5,325 nt of DNA, taken from assembly GCA_030746455.1 (NCBI GenBank), contig JASLMQ010000484.1:1-5325 (forward strand), written 5' to 3'. A program made the position numbers and the translations under genes. This document shows positions 1-5,325 of this stretch, one piece after another. Each line of letters begins with the position of its first letter. Position 1 is the first letter of the stretch. Origin of the DNA: Candidatus Latescibacterota bacterium. GTDB lineage: Bacteria; Latescibacterota; UBA2968; GCA-2709665. Below the pieces are notes generated by a model. That model worked only from the letters and a program-made list of their open reading frames with translations, was not told the DNA's origin and searched no databases.

Positions 1-351
1 GAACATGTCGTAGGCCTCACGCTCGTGCCAGTTGGCCACCTTCCAGACGTGCTCCACCGTGGGCACGTGGGGGTCTTCCCTGTCGACCTCGACCTTCATT
101 ACGACCCTGTGGCGCTGAGGCGTAGAGAACAGGTGGTAGACCACCGTGAGGTTGTCGGGGTAGTCCACGCCGCTCAGACACATCAGGGACTCGAATCCCA
201 TCGCCTCGTCGTCGCGCAGCCACAGCGCGACCTCCCCGATCGCCTCGGGCGCGACCCGGATGAAGGGCTGCACGTTCTCAGCCTCGGTGAGGTCGATCAC
301 CCGGCTCCCGAACTCCTCCTGCAGCTTCCCAAAGATCTCTTGTGCAGTCAT
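1..351 (-). CDS. nuoC: NADH-quinone oxidoreductase subunit C (complex I 30 kDa subunit), 3' end cut by window
   Basis: NuoC is a hydrophilic subunit of the peripheral arm of complex I and helps form the quinone-reducing module with NuoB and NuoD. The minus strand reads open from an ATG at 351-349 to the window edge, giving the first 117 residues. The last visible residues, WHEREAYDMF (108-117), are the classical signature of the 30 kDa subunit family, and the preceding stretch (GVDYPDNLTVVYHLFS, 61-76) is also typical of the fold. An in-frame TGA lies about 12 codons upstream with no other ATG, GTG or TTG between, so the start is well fixed, although only a weak purine-rich stretch (AGAGAGCG) precedes it. 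The gene follows nuoB on the same strand after an unusually wide 169-bp gap. The C-terminus, and any fusion to NuoD, lies outside the window. Confidence 0.95.
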   Translation of the reverse strand, partial: MTAQEIFGKLQEEFGSRVIDLTEAENVQPFIRVAPEAIGEVALWLRDDEAMGFESLMCLSGVDYPDNLTVVYHLFSTPQRHRVVMKVEVDREDPHVPTVEHVWKVANWHEREAYDMF

Positions 352-438
352 CCCACGCTCTCTTTTAGTTCCCCGAATGCCTCACTGTATCCGGTTGCCT
401 CAGACGCTGGGCCCTGACCCCGCACTTCCGAATCTGTG

Positions 439-470
439 ATCCTGGGTTTGGGGCTGCCCCCACCCAGGAT
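439..470. repeat. Strong hairpin in the nuoB-nuoC spacer
   Basis: A perfect 9-bp inverted repeat (ATCCTGGGT at 439-447, ACCCAGGAT at 462-470) encloses a further GGGG/CCCC pairing (450-453 with 458-461) around a 4-nt loop, with two unpaired T at 448-449. That gives 13 base pairs in 32 nt. No T-run follows on the minus strand, the direction of nuo transcription, so it does not look like an intrinsic terminator. It may stabilise or process the nuo transcript, or it may be one copy of a dispersed genomic repeat. The structure is read directly from the sequence; the role is inferred. Confidence 0.7.
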
Positions 471-476
471 TTCGCA

Positions 477-503
477 CTTTTCGTGCTTTTCGTGCCTTCC
501 GTG
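477..503. repeat. Three tandem 9-nt repeats
   Basis: Two identical copies of CTTTTCGTG (477-485, 486-494) are followed by a variant CCTTCCGTG (495-503). On the minus strand these read as CACGAAAAG-type units just downstream of nuoB. They are non-coding and lie between the 439-470 hairpin and the hairpin across the nuoB stop. Short CACGAA-containing intergenic repeats are, from memory, common in several environmental bacterial phyla. No function is evident. Confidence 0.65.
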
Positions 504-505
504 GT

Positions 506-530
506 GACCGGGTTTCAGGTTCACCCGGTC
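506..530 (-). repeat. Inverted repeat spanning the nuoB stop codon
   Basis: A perfect 8-bp inverted repeat (GACCGGGT at 506-513, ACCCGGTC at 523-530) has a 9-nt loop. On the minus strand the first arm contains the last nuoB codons and the first base of the TGA stop (523-521). No T-run follows, so a terminator is unlikely. It could protect the 3' end of the nuoAB message or affect coupling to nuoC. The structure is certain and the function is not known. Confidence 0.55.
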
Positions 531-1009
531 TTAGCAATCGTCTTCTCCCGAATCATATCTTGCAGCTTGAGGATCCCCTCGAGCAGCGACTCGGGGCGCG
601 GCGGGCACCCGGGGATGTAGACGTCAACCGGCACCACCCGATCGACGCCCTTGAGCACGTGGTAGCCGTGCTGCCAGTAGGGACCGCCCGAAGTGGCGCA
701 CCCCCCCATCGCGATCACGTACCGGGGCTCCGCCATCTGGTCATACAGCGTCTTCACCCGCGTGGCCATCTTCATGGTCACCGTGCCCGCCACCACCATC
801 AGGTCGGCCTGCCTCGGGGTTGCCCTCGGAACGCCGCATCCCAGGCGGTCCCAATCGAATCGCGACGCCCCCGTGGCCATCATCTCGATGGCGCAGCAGG
901 CCAGGCCGAACGTGAGCGGCCAGAGCGAAGAGAGCCGGGCCCAATTGATGAAGTAGTCCGCGGACGTGATGAGGATGTTGTCGTTGAAGCGTCCGTCGAT
1001 GGTTCCCAT
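521..1009 (-). CDS. nuoB: NADH-quinone oxidoreductase subunit B (complex I 20 kDa subunit, PSST), cluster N2 subunit
   Basis: NuoB carries the terminal [4Fe-4S] cluster N2, which passes electrons to quinone at the junction of the peripheral and membrane arms of complex I. The 162-residue product has the full family pattern: tandem cysteines in LACCAIEMM (Cys38, Cys39), the [19 protein letters not shown] core (64-82), [11 protein letters not shown] with Cys104, and [18 protein letters not shown] with Cys135. These four cysteines are the expected N2 ligands. The length is usual for the short bacterial form without an N-terminal extension. The ATG at 1009-1007 is preceded by AGGAGG at 1026-1021 with an 11-nt spacer. 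An extra, non-ligand cysteine, Cys58, sits in [15 protein letters not shown]. The gene follows nuoA after 95 bp and precedes nuoC after 169 bp on the same strand. Confidence 0.97.
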   Translation of the reverse strand: MGTIDGRFNDNILITSADYFINWARLSSLWPLTFGLACCAIEMMATGASRFDWDRLGCGVPRATPRQADLMVVAGTVTMKMATRVKTLYDQMAEPRYVIAMGGCATSGGPYWQHGYHVLKGVDRVVPVDVYIPGCPPRPESLLEGILKLQDMIREKTIAKTG

Positions 1010-1020
1010 ATGCCAGTGCG

Positions 1021-1026
1021 CCTCCT
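1021..1026 (-). promoter_or_regulatory. nuoB ribosome binding site, the nearest of three AGGAGG motifs
   Basis: On the minus strand AGGAGG occupies 1026-1021, 11 nt before the nuoB ATG, and decides the start. Two more exact AGGAGG copies lie further upstream in the same spacer (1051-1046 and 1070-1065). Neither is followed by its own ATG, GTG or TTG start at suitable spacing, so I see no small gene there. Confidence 0.75.
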
Positions 1027-1104
1027 GCTGTATCCTGCCGACTTCCCTCCTGCGGCGTGAGACGCCTCCTGAGGTGGATCCTTCTTGCTGCTAACAGGTC
1101 ACGT

Positions 1105-1524
1105 TCACGCCCCGCCACCGACCGCGGCGACGCCGCTCACAGCGGCTGGGCGCTGGGGTATGCGAGGGCGCACCCACTCCAGCGCCTTCTTCTTCCAGGC
1201 GTAGGCGAGCCCCAGCAGAAGCACGACCACGAAGACCGACATGGCGGCGAACCCGTACCAGCCGAAGTCCAGAGCCACGACCGCCCACGGGTACAGCAGG
1301 ACGACCTCGACATCGAAGATGATGAAATCCAGCGCGATCACATAGAACCGGATGTTGAACTGGATCCAGGATCCGCCCACCGGCTCCTCGCCGCACTCGT
1401 ATGTGGTCAGCTTCTCGGGATAGGGATTCCGGGGCCTGATCAGGCTGCCCAGGAAGAGATTGAAGGCGACGAAGATGACGCCCAGAACCAGGAAAATCAA
1501 GACGTTGGCATACTCGCCAAGCAT
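1105..1524 (-). CDS. nuoA: NADH-quinone oxidoreductase subunit A (complex I membrane subunit, ND3 homologue)
   Basis: NuoA is a small membrane subunit of complex I at the interface between the quinone site and the proton-pumping arm. The 139-residue protein shows three predicted transmembrane helices (about 8-28, 59-80 and 91-109). The long loop between helices 1 and 2 contains the conserved TYECGEEPVG (41-50), whose Cys44 matches the loop cysteine of mitochondrial ND3. Helix 2 holds the conserved acidic pair in FDVEV (Asp71, Glu73) within the hallmark stretch from QFNIRFYVIALDFIIFDVEV to LLYPWAV. The C-terminus ends in a positively charged stretch and an Ala/Gly-rich tail. The ATG at 1524-1522 has AAGGAGG at 1540-1534 with a 9-nt spacer. 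It is the first gene of the operon, behind a clear promoter, in the usual nuoABC order. Confidence 0.97.
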   Translation of the reverse strand: MLGEYANVLIFLVLGVIFVAFNLFLGSLIRPRNPYPEKLTTYECGEEPVGGSWIQFNIRFYVIALDFIIFDVEVVLLYPWAVVALDFGWYGFAAMSVFVVVLLLGLAYAWKKKALEWVRPRIPQRPAAVSGVAAVGGGA

Positions 1525-1603
1525 GACGTTCGGCCTCCTTGGCAGGGGAAACGCAGAGCTAACGAAATGTAATTCAACGACCTAATTAAGACAAAGATAC
1601 CTT

Positions 1604-1632
1604 ATGATAATGATGCGCCGCCGGCCTGTCAA
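1604..1632 (-). promoter_or_regulatory. Predicted sigma70-type promoter of the nuo operon
   Basis: On the minus strand a perfect TTGACA (-35) at 1632-1627 is followed after exactly 17 bp by TATCAT (-10, 5 of 6 consensus) at 1609-1604. Transcription would begin near 1597, giving a nuoA leader of about 70 nt. The position directly upstream of the first gene supports it. It has been judged by eye only. Confidence 0.7.
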
Positions 1633-1754
1633 GCGAAAACGGGGGTGCTGCCCCCCGCGTCACGGGCATCATGTAGCCGAGGCGACATTGGCGTATGTTT
1701 TATATTTACATATATTTAATCCGTTTCGATTTCAAGAGAAGAAATTCCGGATTT

Positions 1755-1778
1755 AAACTTGACACTTTAGTACAGTTT
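1755..1778. promoter_or_regulatory. Imperfect dyad over the suf -35 box, candidate operator
   Basis: The arms AAACTTGAC (1755-1763) and GTACAGTTT (1770-1778) are inverted copies matching at 7 of 9 positions, AAACTnnAC-N6-GTnnAGTTT. They flank and overlap the TTGACA of the predicted suf promoter, where a bound dimer would block RNA polymerase. Suf operons are commonly repressed by Fe-S sensing winged-helix dimers (IscR and other Rrf2 proteins, or SufR). The sequence is not an exact match to a site I know, so identity of the binder is open. Confidence 0.4.
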
Positions 1779-1787
1779 GGTTATGTT
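1759..1787 (+). promoter_or_regulatory. Predicted sigma70-type promoter of the suf operon
   Basis: A perfect TTGACA (1759-1764) is followed after 17 bp by TATGTT (1782-1787, 4 of 6 to TATAAT). The upstream 60 bp are strongly AT-rich and could act as an UP element. Transcription would start near 1794, leaving a leader of about 80 nt before the sufB ATG. The -10 box is weaker than that of the opposing nuo promoter. Confidence 0.6.
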
Positions 1788-1875
1788 ATGGGCATCTCAG
1801 CAGAAGCCTCTGTAAAGAAGTCGCTTGTGGCCTGGGGACACGGTACCCCGCAAAGGTCGCGAAAGGAGCAGATGG

Positions 1876-3342
1876 ATGCCTTCGGAGACCGACGAGCTCC
1901 ACGAACTGGCGAACCGGGAGTACAAGTACGGGTTCGTGACCGACATCGAGCAAGATTCGGCCCCCCCGGGACTGAATGAGGACATCATCAGTTTCATCTC
2001 CGCCAAGAAGGAGGAGCCCGATTGGCTGCTCGAGTGGCGGCTGAAGGCCTACCGAAACTGGCTGAAGATGGACGATCCCACCCGCAGGAAGCCGAGCCAG
2101 ATCTGGGCGAAGGTGAACTACCCGGACATCGACTACCAGGACATCATCTACTACTCGGCGCCCAAGGAGTCCGAGGGGCCGAAGAGCCTGGACGATCTGC
2201 CTCCGGAGATCCTCTCCACCTACGACAAGCTCGGAATTCCCCTGGAAGAGCAGAAGATGCTCGCCGGTGTCGCCGTCGACGCCGTTTTCGACAGCGTCTC
2301 GGTTGCCACGACCTTCCGCGAAAAGCTGTCGGACCTGGGAATCATTTTCTGCTCGTTCTCCGAGGCCGTCAAGGAGCATCCCGATCTCGTCAGCAAGTAC
2401 CTCGGGACGGTCGTTCCCTACAACGACAACTTCTACGCGGCCCTGAACTCGGCTGTCTTCACCGACGGCTCCTTCTGCTACATCCCCAAGGGCGTCCGTT
2501 CTCCGATGGAGCTGTCCACCTACTTCCGGATCAACGCCGCCAAGACGGGCCAGTTCGAGAGAACGCTTCTGGTGGCCGATGAAGGAAGCTACGTCAGCTA
2601 CCTCGAGGGATGCACAGCCCCCATGCGCGACGAGAACCAGCTCCACGCGGCCGTGGTGGAGCTTGTGGCCATGGAGGGAGCGCACATCAAGTACTCGACC
2701 GTCCAGAACTGGTACCCCGGGGACGCCGAGGGGCGTGGCGGCATCTTCAACTTCGTGACCAAGCGCGGCAGGTGCGCCGGCGACAACGCGCACATCAGCT
2801 GGACGCAGGTGGAAACGGGCTCGGCCATCACGTGGAAGTATCCCTCGGTGATCCTGCAGGGCGACAACAGCGTCGGCGAGTTCTACTCCGTTGCGGTAAC
2901 CACGGGCCGACAGCAGGCCGACACGGGCACGAAGATGATCCACATGGGGAAGAACACGAAGAGCACCATCATCTCGAAGGGCATCTCGGCCCTCCGCGGC
3001 CAGAACACCTATCGCGGGGGCGTGAGGGTCCTCAAGGGCGCGGAAGACGCCCGCAACTTCACTCAGTGCGACTCGATGCTCATCGGCGATCAGTGCGGTG
3101 CGCACACCTTCCCCTACATCGATGTGAGGAATCCGAGCGCGCAGGTGGAGCACGAGGCCTCCACCTCGAAGATTGGAGAAGACCAGATCTTCTACTGCAA
3201 CCAGCGCGGCATCTCCACCGAGGACGCCGTCTCCATGATCGTCAACGGCTTCTGCAAGGAGGTGCTCGCGGAGCTACCGATGGAGTTCGCCGTGGAGGCC
3301 CAGAAGCTTCTAGGGATCAGCCTGGAAGGAAGCGTGGGATGA
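1876..3342 (+). CDS. sufB: Fe-S cluster assembly scaffold protein SufB
   Basis: SufB is the core scaffold of the SUF system. In the cytoplasm it forms SufBC2D with SufC and SufD and assembles nascent Fe-S clusters using sulfur delivered by a cysteine desulfurase. The 488-residue product is normal length and matches the family throughout, notably [20 protein letters not shown] (239-258), QNWYPGD (277-283), [18 protein letters not shown] (307-324), [16 protein letters not shown] (346-361), [17 protein letters not shown] (398-414), EHEASTSKI (425-433) and the C-terminal LEGSVG. Cys246, Cys398, His426 and Glu427 appear to correspond to residues implicated in sulfur transfer and cluster binding in E. 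coli SufB (C254, C405, H433, E434). The ATG at 1876 is chosen over an upstream in-frame TTG at 1825 because AAAGGAG (1862-1868) sits 7 nt before it. It is the first gene of the operon. Confidence 0.98.
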   Translation: MPSETDELHELANREYKYGFVTDIEQDSAPPGLNEDIISFISAKKEEPDWLLEWRLKAYRNWLKMDDPTRRKPSQIWAKVNYPDIDYQDIIYYSAPKESEGPKSLDDLPPEILSTYDKLGIPLEEQKMLAGVAVDAVFDSVSVATTFREKLSDLGIIFCSFSEAVKEHPDLVSKYLGTVVPYNDNFYAALNSAVFTDGSFCYIPKGVRSPMELSTYFRINAAKTGQFERTLLVADEGSYVSYLEGCTAPMRDENQLHAAVVELVAMEGAHIKYSTVQNWYPGDAEGRGGIFNFVTKRGRCAGDNAHISWTQVETGSAITWKYPSVILQGDNSVGEFYSVAVTTGRQQADTGTKMIHMGKNTKSTIISKGISALRGQNTYRGGVRVLKGAEDARNFTQCDSMLIGDQCGAHTFPYIDVRNPSAQVEHEASTSKIGEDQIFYCNQRGISTEDAVSMIVNGFCKEVLAELPMEFAVEAQKLLGISLEGSVG

Positions 3343-3347
3343 AACCC

Positions 3348-3415
3348 GACGACGGACGACGGACGACAGACCACACAAGAGGCGAGCTATCGTCCGTGGT
3401 CTGTGGTCCGTCGTC
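3348..3415. repeat. Inverted heptamer-repeat array between sufB and sufC
   Basis: The left arm (3348-3375) is four tandem 7-mers: GACGACG, GACGACG, GACGACA, GACCACA. The right arm (3388-3415), read on the other strand, is again four 7-mers: GACGACG, GACCACA, GACCACG, GACGATA. A 12-nt loop separates the arms, which match at 22 of 28 positions in register. The array begins 5 bp after the sufB stop. It is non-coding and could fold into a long hairpin in the suf mRNA. GC-rich heptamer arrays of this kind are, from memory, found as dispersed intergenic repeats in some bacterial phyla. No T-run follows, so it is not a classical terminator. Confidence 0.8.
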
Positions 3416-3451
3416 TTGAACAGACGAACAAAGGTCTTTCTTCTGGAGGCC

Positions 3452-3469
3452 GATTCGGTTCTGCGAATC
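3452..3469 (+). repeat. Small hairpin in the sufC leader
   Basis: GATTCG (3452-3457) and CGAATC (3464-3469) form a perfect 6-bp inverted repeat with a 6-nt loop, 29 nt before the sufC ATG. It lies just upstream of the sufC ribosome binding site without covering it. It may be incidental. Confidence 0.4.
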
Positions 3470-3498
3470 AGGCAGGCTTGGTTAAGAAAGGACTGGAA

Positions 3499-4272
3499 AT
3501 GCTGGAGATACGAAACCTACATGCCACCGTCGAAGGGGTCGAGATCCTGCACGGCATCGATCTCGTGGTCAACCCGGACGAGATCCACGCGATCATGGGG
3601 CCCAACGGATCGGGTAAGAGCACGCTGGCGCAGATCCTGGCGGGCCACGAAGCCTATGAGGTCACCGAGGGCGAGGTGCTCTACGAGGGCGAGAATCTGC
3701 TGGAGCTCAGCCCTGAGGAGCGGTCCCAGGCCGGCATCTTCCTGGCCTTTCAGTACCCCGTCGAGATCCCGGGCGTCAACTCGGCCTACTTCCTCAGGAC
3801 CGCGCTCAACGAGGTCCTCAAGGCGAGGGGCCAGGATGAGCTGGACGCCCTCGATTTCCTTTCCCTCGCCAGGGAGAAACTGAAGGTCGTCGAAATGGAC
3901 GAAGGCCTCCTCAACCGCTCGGTGAACGAGGGATTCTCCGGCGGAGAGAAGAAGCGCCACGAGGTCTTCCAGATGGCCGTTCTGGAACCCCGGCTCGCGG
4001 TTCTGGACGAGACCGATTCCGGCCTGGACATCGATGCCCTGAAGACCGTCAGCCAGGGCGTGAATGCGATCCACGAGGCCAACCCCGAGAACTCCGTGAT
4101 CGTTGTGACCCACTACCAGCGCCTCCTGAACTACATCGTGCCCGACTACGTCCACGTGCTGCTGAAGGGCCGCATCGTGAAGTCGGGTGGTAAGGAGCTG
4201 GCACTGCAGCTGGAGCAAGAGGGTTACGACTGGGTCCGCGGCGAGAACGAAGCCGCAACGGTCCAGGCATAG
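3499..4272 (+). CDS. sufC: Fe-S cluster assembly ATPase SufC
   Basis: SufC is a cytoplasmic ABC-type ATPase without a membrane partner. It binds SufB and SufD, and ATP-driven dimerisation reshapes the scaffold for cluster assembly. The 257-residue product shows, in order, Walker A GPNGSGKS (34-41), the Q-loop in FLAFQYPVEIPG (Gln85), the ABC signature FSGGEKKR (146-153), Walker B LAVLDE with catalytic Glu171, the D-loop SGLD (174-177) and the H-loop His205 in VVTHYQRLLNYI. The SufC-specific ETDSGLDIDALK stretch is present. The ATG at 3499 has AAAGGA (3487-3492) 6 nt upstream. A GTG at 3403 in the same frame would add 32 unconserved residues running through the heptamer repeat and is rejected. 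One oddity is His154 after KKR, where Asn is usual. Confidence 0.98.
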   Translation: MLEIRNLHATVEGVEILHGIDLVVNPDEIHAIMGPNGSGKSTLAQILAGHEAYEVTEGEVLYEGENLLELSPEERSQAGIFLAFQYPVEIPGVNSAYFLRTALNEVLKARGQDELDALDFLSLAREKLKVVEMDEGLLNRSVNEGFSGGEKKRHEVFQMAVLEPRLAVLDETDSGLDIDALKTVSQGVNAIHEANPENSVIVVTHYQRLLNYIVPDYVHVLLKGRIVKSGGKELALQLEQEGYDWVRGENEAATVQA

Positions 4273-4433
4273 GAGTCCGTTGAAGAAGTCGCTTCGCAGC
4301 TGAGCCCGAGCAATTGCGGGCGAGGGCAAGGCTTGCGAGCGAGGCGCATCCCCTGGATTCGTCGAGCGAGCGTAACACCGCCCTCGGTCGCAAGGGCCGG
4401 GCGCAAGCCGAATCGGACTTTATCAACGGGCTC
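4273..4433. repeat. MITE-like element with terminal inverted repeats, filling the sufC-sufD spacer
   Basis: The left end GAGTCCGTTGAAGAAGTCG (4273-4291) and the inverted right end GAGCCCGTTGATAAAGTCC (4433-4415) match at 15 of 19 positions. With one gap the match extends to GCTTCG against GATTCG (to 4296 and 4409). Inside are further inverted repeats: GGCTTGCG (4330-4337) with CGCAAGCC (4402-4409), CTTGCGAGCGAGGCG (4332-4346) with its near complement at 4379-4394, and a palindrome around GCAATTGC (4305-4320). The element starts on the base after the sufC TAG and ends one base before the sufD AAAGGAGG. The ends resemble GTTGAAAAAGTC-type termini I recall from several insertion sequence families. 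There is no transposase and no clear target duplication, so a non-autonomous relic is the best reading. Confidence 0.6.
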
Positions 4434-4451
4434 AAAGGAGGGCTGCTGGCA

Positions 4452-5325
4452 ATGGCAACGCAGACCGTGACCCCGGACCATTACATAGACGCCTTCAAGC
4501 AGTTCGAGCAGTCGTTGAACGGCAAGTCGAACACGCCTGTCCATTCCCTGCGCAAGGAGGCCATCTCCCAGTTCGCCGAGCTGGGCTTCCCCACCACGCG
4601 CGACGAAGACTGGTCACACACCAGCGTTGCGCCCATCACGCGCGTGCCCTATCGCTTCGTTGGGGGAGCGCCATCGGGCAGGCCCTCGGCCGATCCGACC
4701 GCCGGGTTCGCCTTCGCGAAGCAATGGACCGACGCCGTCCGCCTCGTCTTTGTCAACGGCCATCTCTCTCCGGAGCATTCGCAGACCGCCGGCCTGCCCG
4801 ACGGCGTCCGGATCGAGAGCCTGGCCTCGGTCCTCGAGTCCGGCGACGACCTCGTTCACGACCAGCTGGGCAGGCACGCGCCCTACAGGGAGCATCCCTT
4901 CGCGGCGCTCAACACGGCCTTCATCTCGGACGGCGCCCTGATCCACGTGCCCGACGGCGTGGCCCTGGAGACTCCAGTGCACGTCGTGTACTATTCGACA
5001 CTGGCCTCCGACGAACCAAGCGTGTCCCACCCGCGAACGCTCGTCCTGATCGGGGCCAACAGCCAGGCGACCGTCGTGGAGTCCTACACCGGCGAGGGGG
5101 CCTACTTCACCAACTCGGTGACAGAGGTCGTTGCCGGCGCCGGCGGTGTGGTCGACCACTACAAGCTGGGACTCGAGAGCGACGAAGCCCACCACGTAGC
5201 CACCATGCAGACCCGTCAGGGCCGCGACAGCAAGGTGTCGACCCACTCGATCTCCCTCGGGGGAAGGCTGGTTCGCAACGACATCAACGCCCTTCTCGCG
5301 GGAGAAGGCAGCGACGCGATCATCA
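4452..5325 (+). CDS. sufD: Fe-S cluster assembly protein SufD, 3' end cut by window
   Basis: SufD is a SufB paralogue that completes the SufBC2D scaffold and is linked to iron entry and cluster assembly. The first 291 residues are visible; the family usually runs to about 400-450, so roughly the last third is missing. Supporting stretches are GFPTTRDEDWSHTSVAPI (45-62, the conserved N-terminal region), VFVNGHLS (99-106), HPFAALNTAFISDGALIHVP (148-167), PVHVVYYS (175-182), PRTLVLIGANSQATVVESY (194-212) and GGRLVRNDINALLAGEGSDA (270-289), leading into the beta-helix core shared with SufB. The ATG at 4452 has AAAGGAGG (4434-4441) with a 10-nt spacer. The frame stays open upstream into the repeat element, but without a good start. 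Residues further on, including the expected catalytic histidine region, cannot be checked. Confidence 0.97.
   Translation, partial: MATQTVTPDHYIDAFKQFEQSLNGKSNTPVHSLRKEAISQFAELGFPTTRDEDWSHTSVAPITRVPYRFVGGAPSGRPSADPTAGFAFAKQWTDAVRLVFVNGHLSPEHSQTAGLPDGVRIESLASVLESGDDLVHDQLGRHAPYREHPFAALNTAFISDGALIHVPDGVALETPVHVVYYSTLASDEPSVSHPRTLVLIGANSQATVVESYTGEGAYFTNSVTEVVAGAGGVVDHYKLGLESDEAHHVATMQTRQGRDSKVSTHSISLGGRLVRNDINALLAGEGSDAII

Larger units (their letters stand above)
1525..1875. other. Divergent nuo/suf intergenic regulatory region
   Basis: This 351-bp stretch separates the nuoA and sufB start codons. From left to right it holds the nuoA ribosome binding site and leader, the nuo promoter (minus strand), a GC-rich patch with a short GGGGG-TGCTG-CCCCC hairpin (1641-1655), then a sharply AT-rich patch (about 1690-1795) that carries the suf promoter and a dyad. 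The sufB leader of about 80 nt follows, ending in AAAGGAG (1862-1868). The two -35 boxes lie about 126 bp apart, back to back. Open frames crossing the region have no convincing start or family resemblance, so I call no gene here. Confidence 0.75.

Noticed and set aside
1641..1655. GGGGG-TGCTG-CCCCC as a terminator or riboswitch piece
   Set aside because: It has a five-pair stem, no T-run on either strand, and lies upstream of both promoters' start sites, so it would not be transcribed from either.
1815..1826. 12-mer AAGAAGTCGCTT shared by the sufB leader and the left end of the sufC-sufD element (4283-4294)
   Set aside because: Similarity stops at the 12-mer on both sides, and about one such chance match is expected in a window of this size.
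1825..1875. N-terminal extension of SufB from a TTG at 1825
   Set aside because: The 17 extra residues are not family-like, and AAAGGAG sits at ideal distance from the ATG at 1876.
1695..1979. Open frame starting in the AT-rich patch and running into sufB, 94 codons
   Set aside because: It overlaps sufB out of frame, crosses the promoter and dyad, has no ribosome binding site and resembles no family I know.
1786..3153. Long antisense open frame of 455 codons opposite sufB
   Set aside because: It is a mirror of a high-GC coding sequence with strong codon bias. The plus strand clearly encodes SufB and the antisense product has no recognisable family features.
3403..3498. N-terminal extension of SufC from a GTG at 3403
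   Set aside because: The 32 added residues translate part of the heptamer repeat, and SufC proteins begin at MLEIRNLH-like sequence with a good ribosome binding site before 3499.
4284..4451. sufD frame open for 56 codons upstream of its ATG, through the repeat element
   Set aside because: The only start-like codon is a TTG at 4314 without a ribosome binding site. The ATG at 4452 has AAAGGAGG, and the family N-terminus fits there.

Overview
This window is about 5.3 kb of high-GC bacterial DNA holding parts of two divergent, conserved housekeeping operons. The left part, on the minus strand, is the start of a respiratory complex I (NADH:quinone oxidoreductase) operon in the order nuoA (1105-1524), nuoB (521-1009), nuoC (1-351, cut by the window edge). 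The right part, on the plus strand, is a SUF iron-sulfur cluster assembly operon in the order sufB (1876-3342), sufC (3499-4272), sufD (4452 to the window edge, incomplete). All six genes are intact as far as they are visible and carry their family signatures. I cannot name the organism. The separate nuoA/B/C genes, the sufBCD order and the repeat-rich spacers fit an uncultivated high-GC Gram-negative type lineage, but this is only an impression.

The 351-bp intergenic region 1525-1875 drives both operons. Facing nuoA is a near-consensus sigma70-type promoter (TTGACA, 17 bp, TATCAT) and a strong ribosome binding site. Facing sufB is a second promoter (TTGACA, 17 bp, TATGTT) set in a conspicuously AT-rich patch. 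Its -35 box is covered by an imperfect dyad, AAACTnnAC-N6-GTnnAGTTT, which is a candidate operator. No regulator gene (sufR- or iscR-like) is seen beside sufB in this window.

Functionally the two operons are linked. SufBCD is the scaffold and ATPase that builds Fe-S clusters, and complex I is one of the largest Fe-S consumers in a cell. NuoB itself holds the terminal cluster N2.

The genes are ordinary. The unusual part is what lies between them. Both suf gene junctions and the nuoB-nuoC junction are 156-179 bp wide and each holds a different repeat structure. The sufB-sufC gap has two inverted arrays of four heptamers (3348-3415). The sufC-sufD gap has a 161-bp MITE-like element with about 19-25 bp imperfect terminal inverted repeats, which exactly fills the space between the sufC stop and the sufD ribosome binding site (4273-4433). 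The nuoB-nuoC gap has a strong hairpin (439-470), three tandem 9-mers (477-503) and a hairpin across the nuoB stop codon (506-530). I see no new enzyme system, RNA gene or CRISPR array here.
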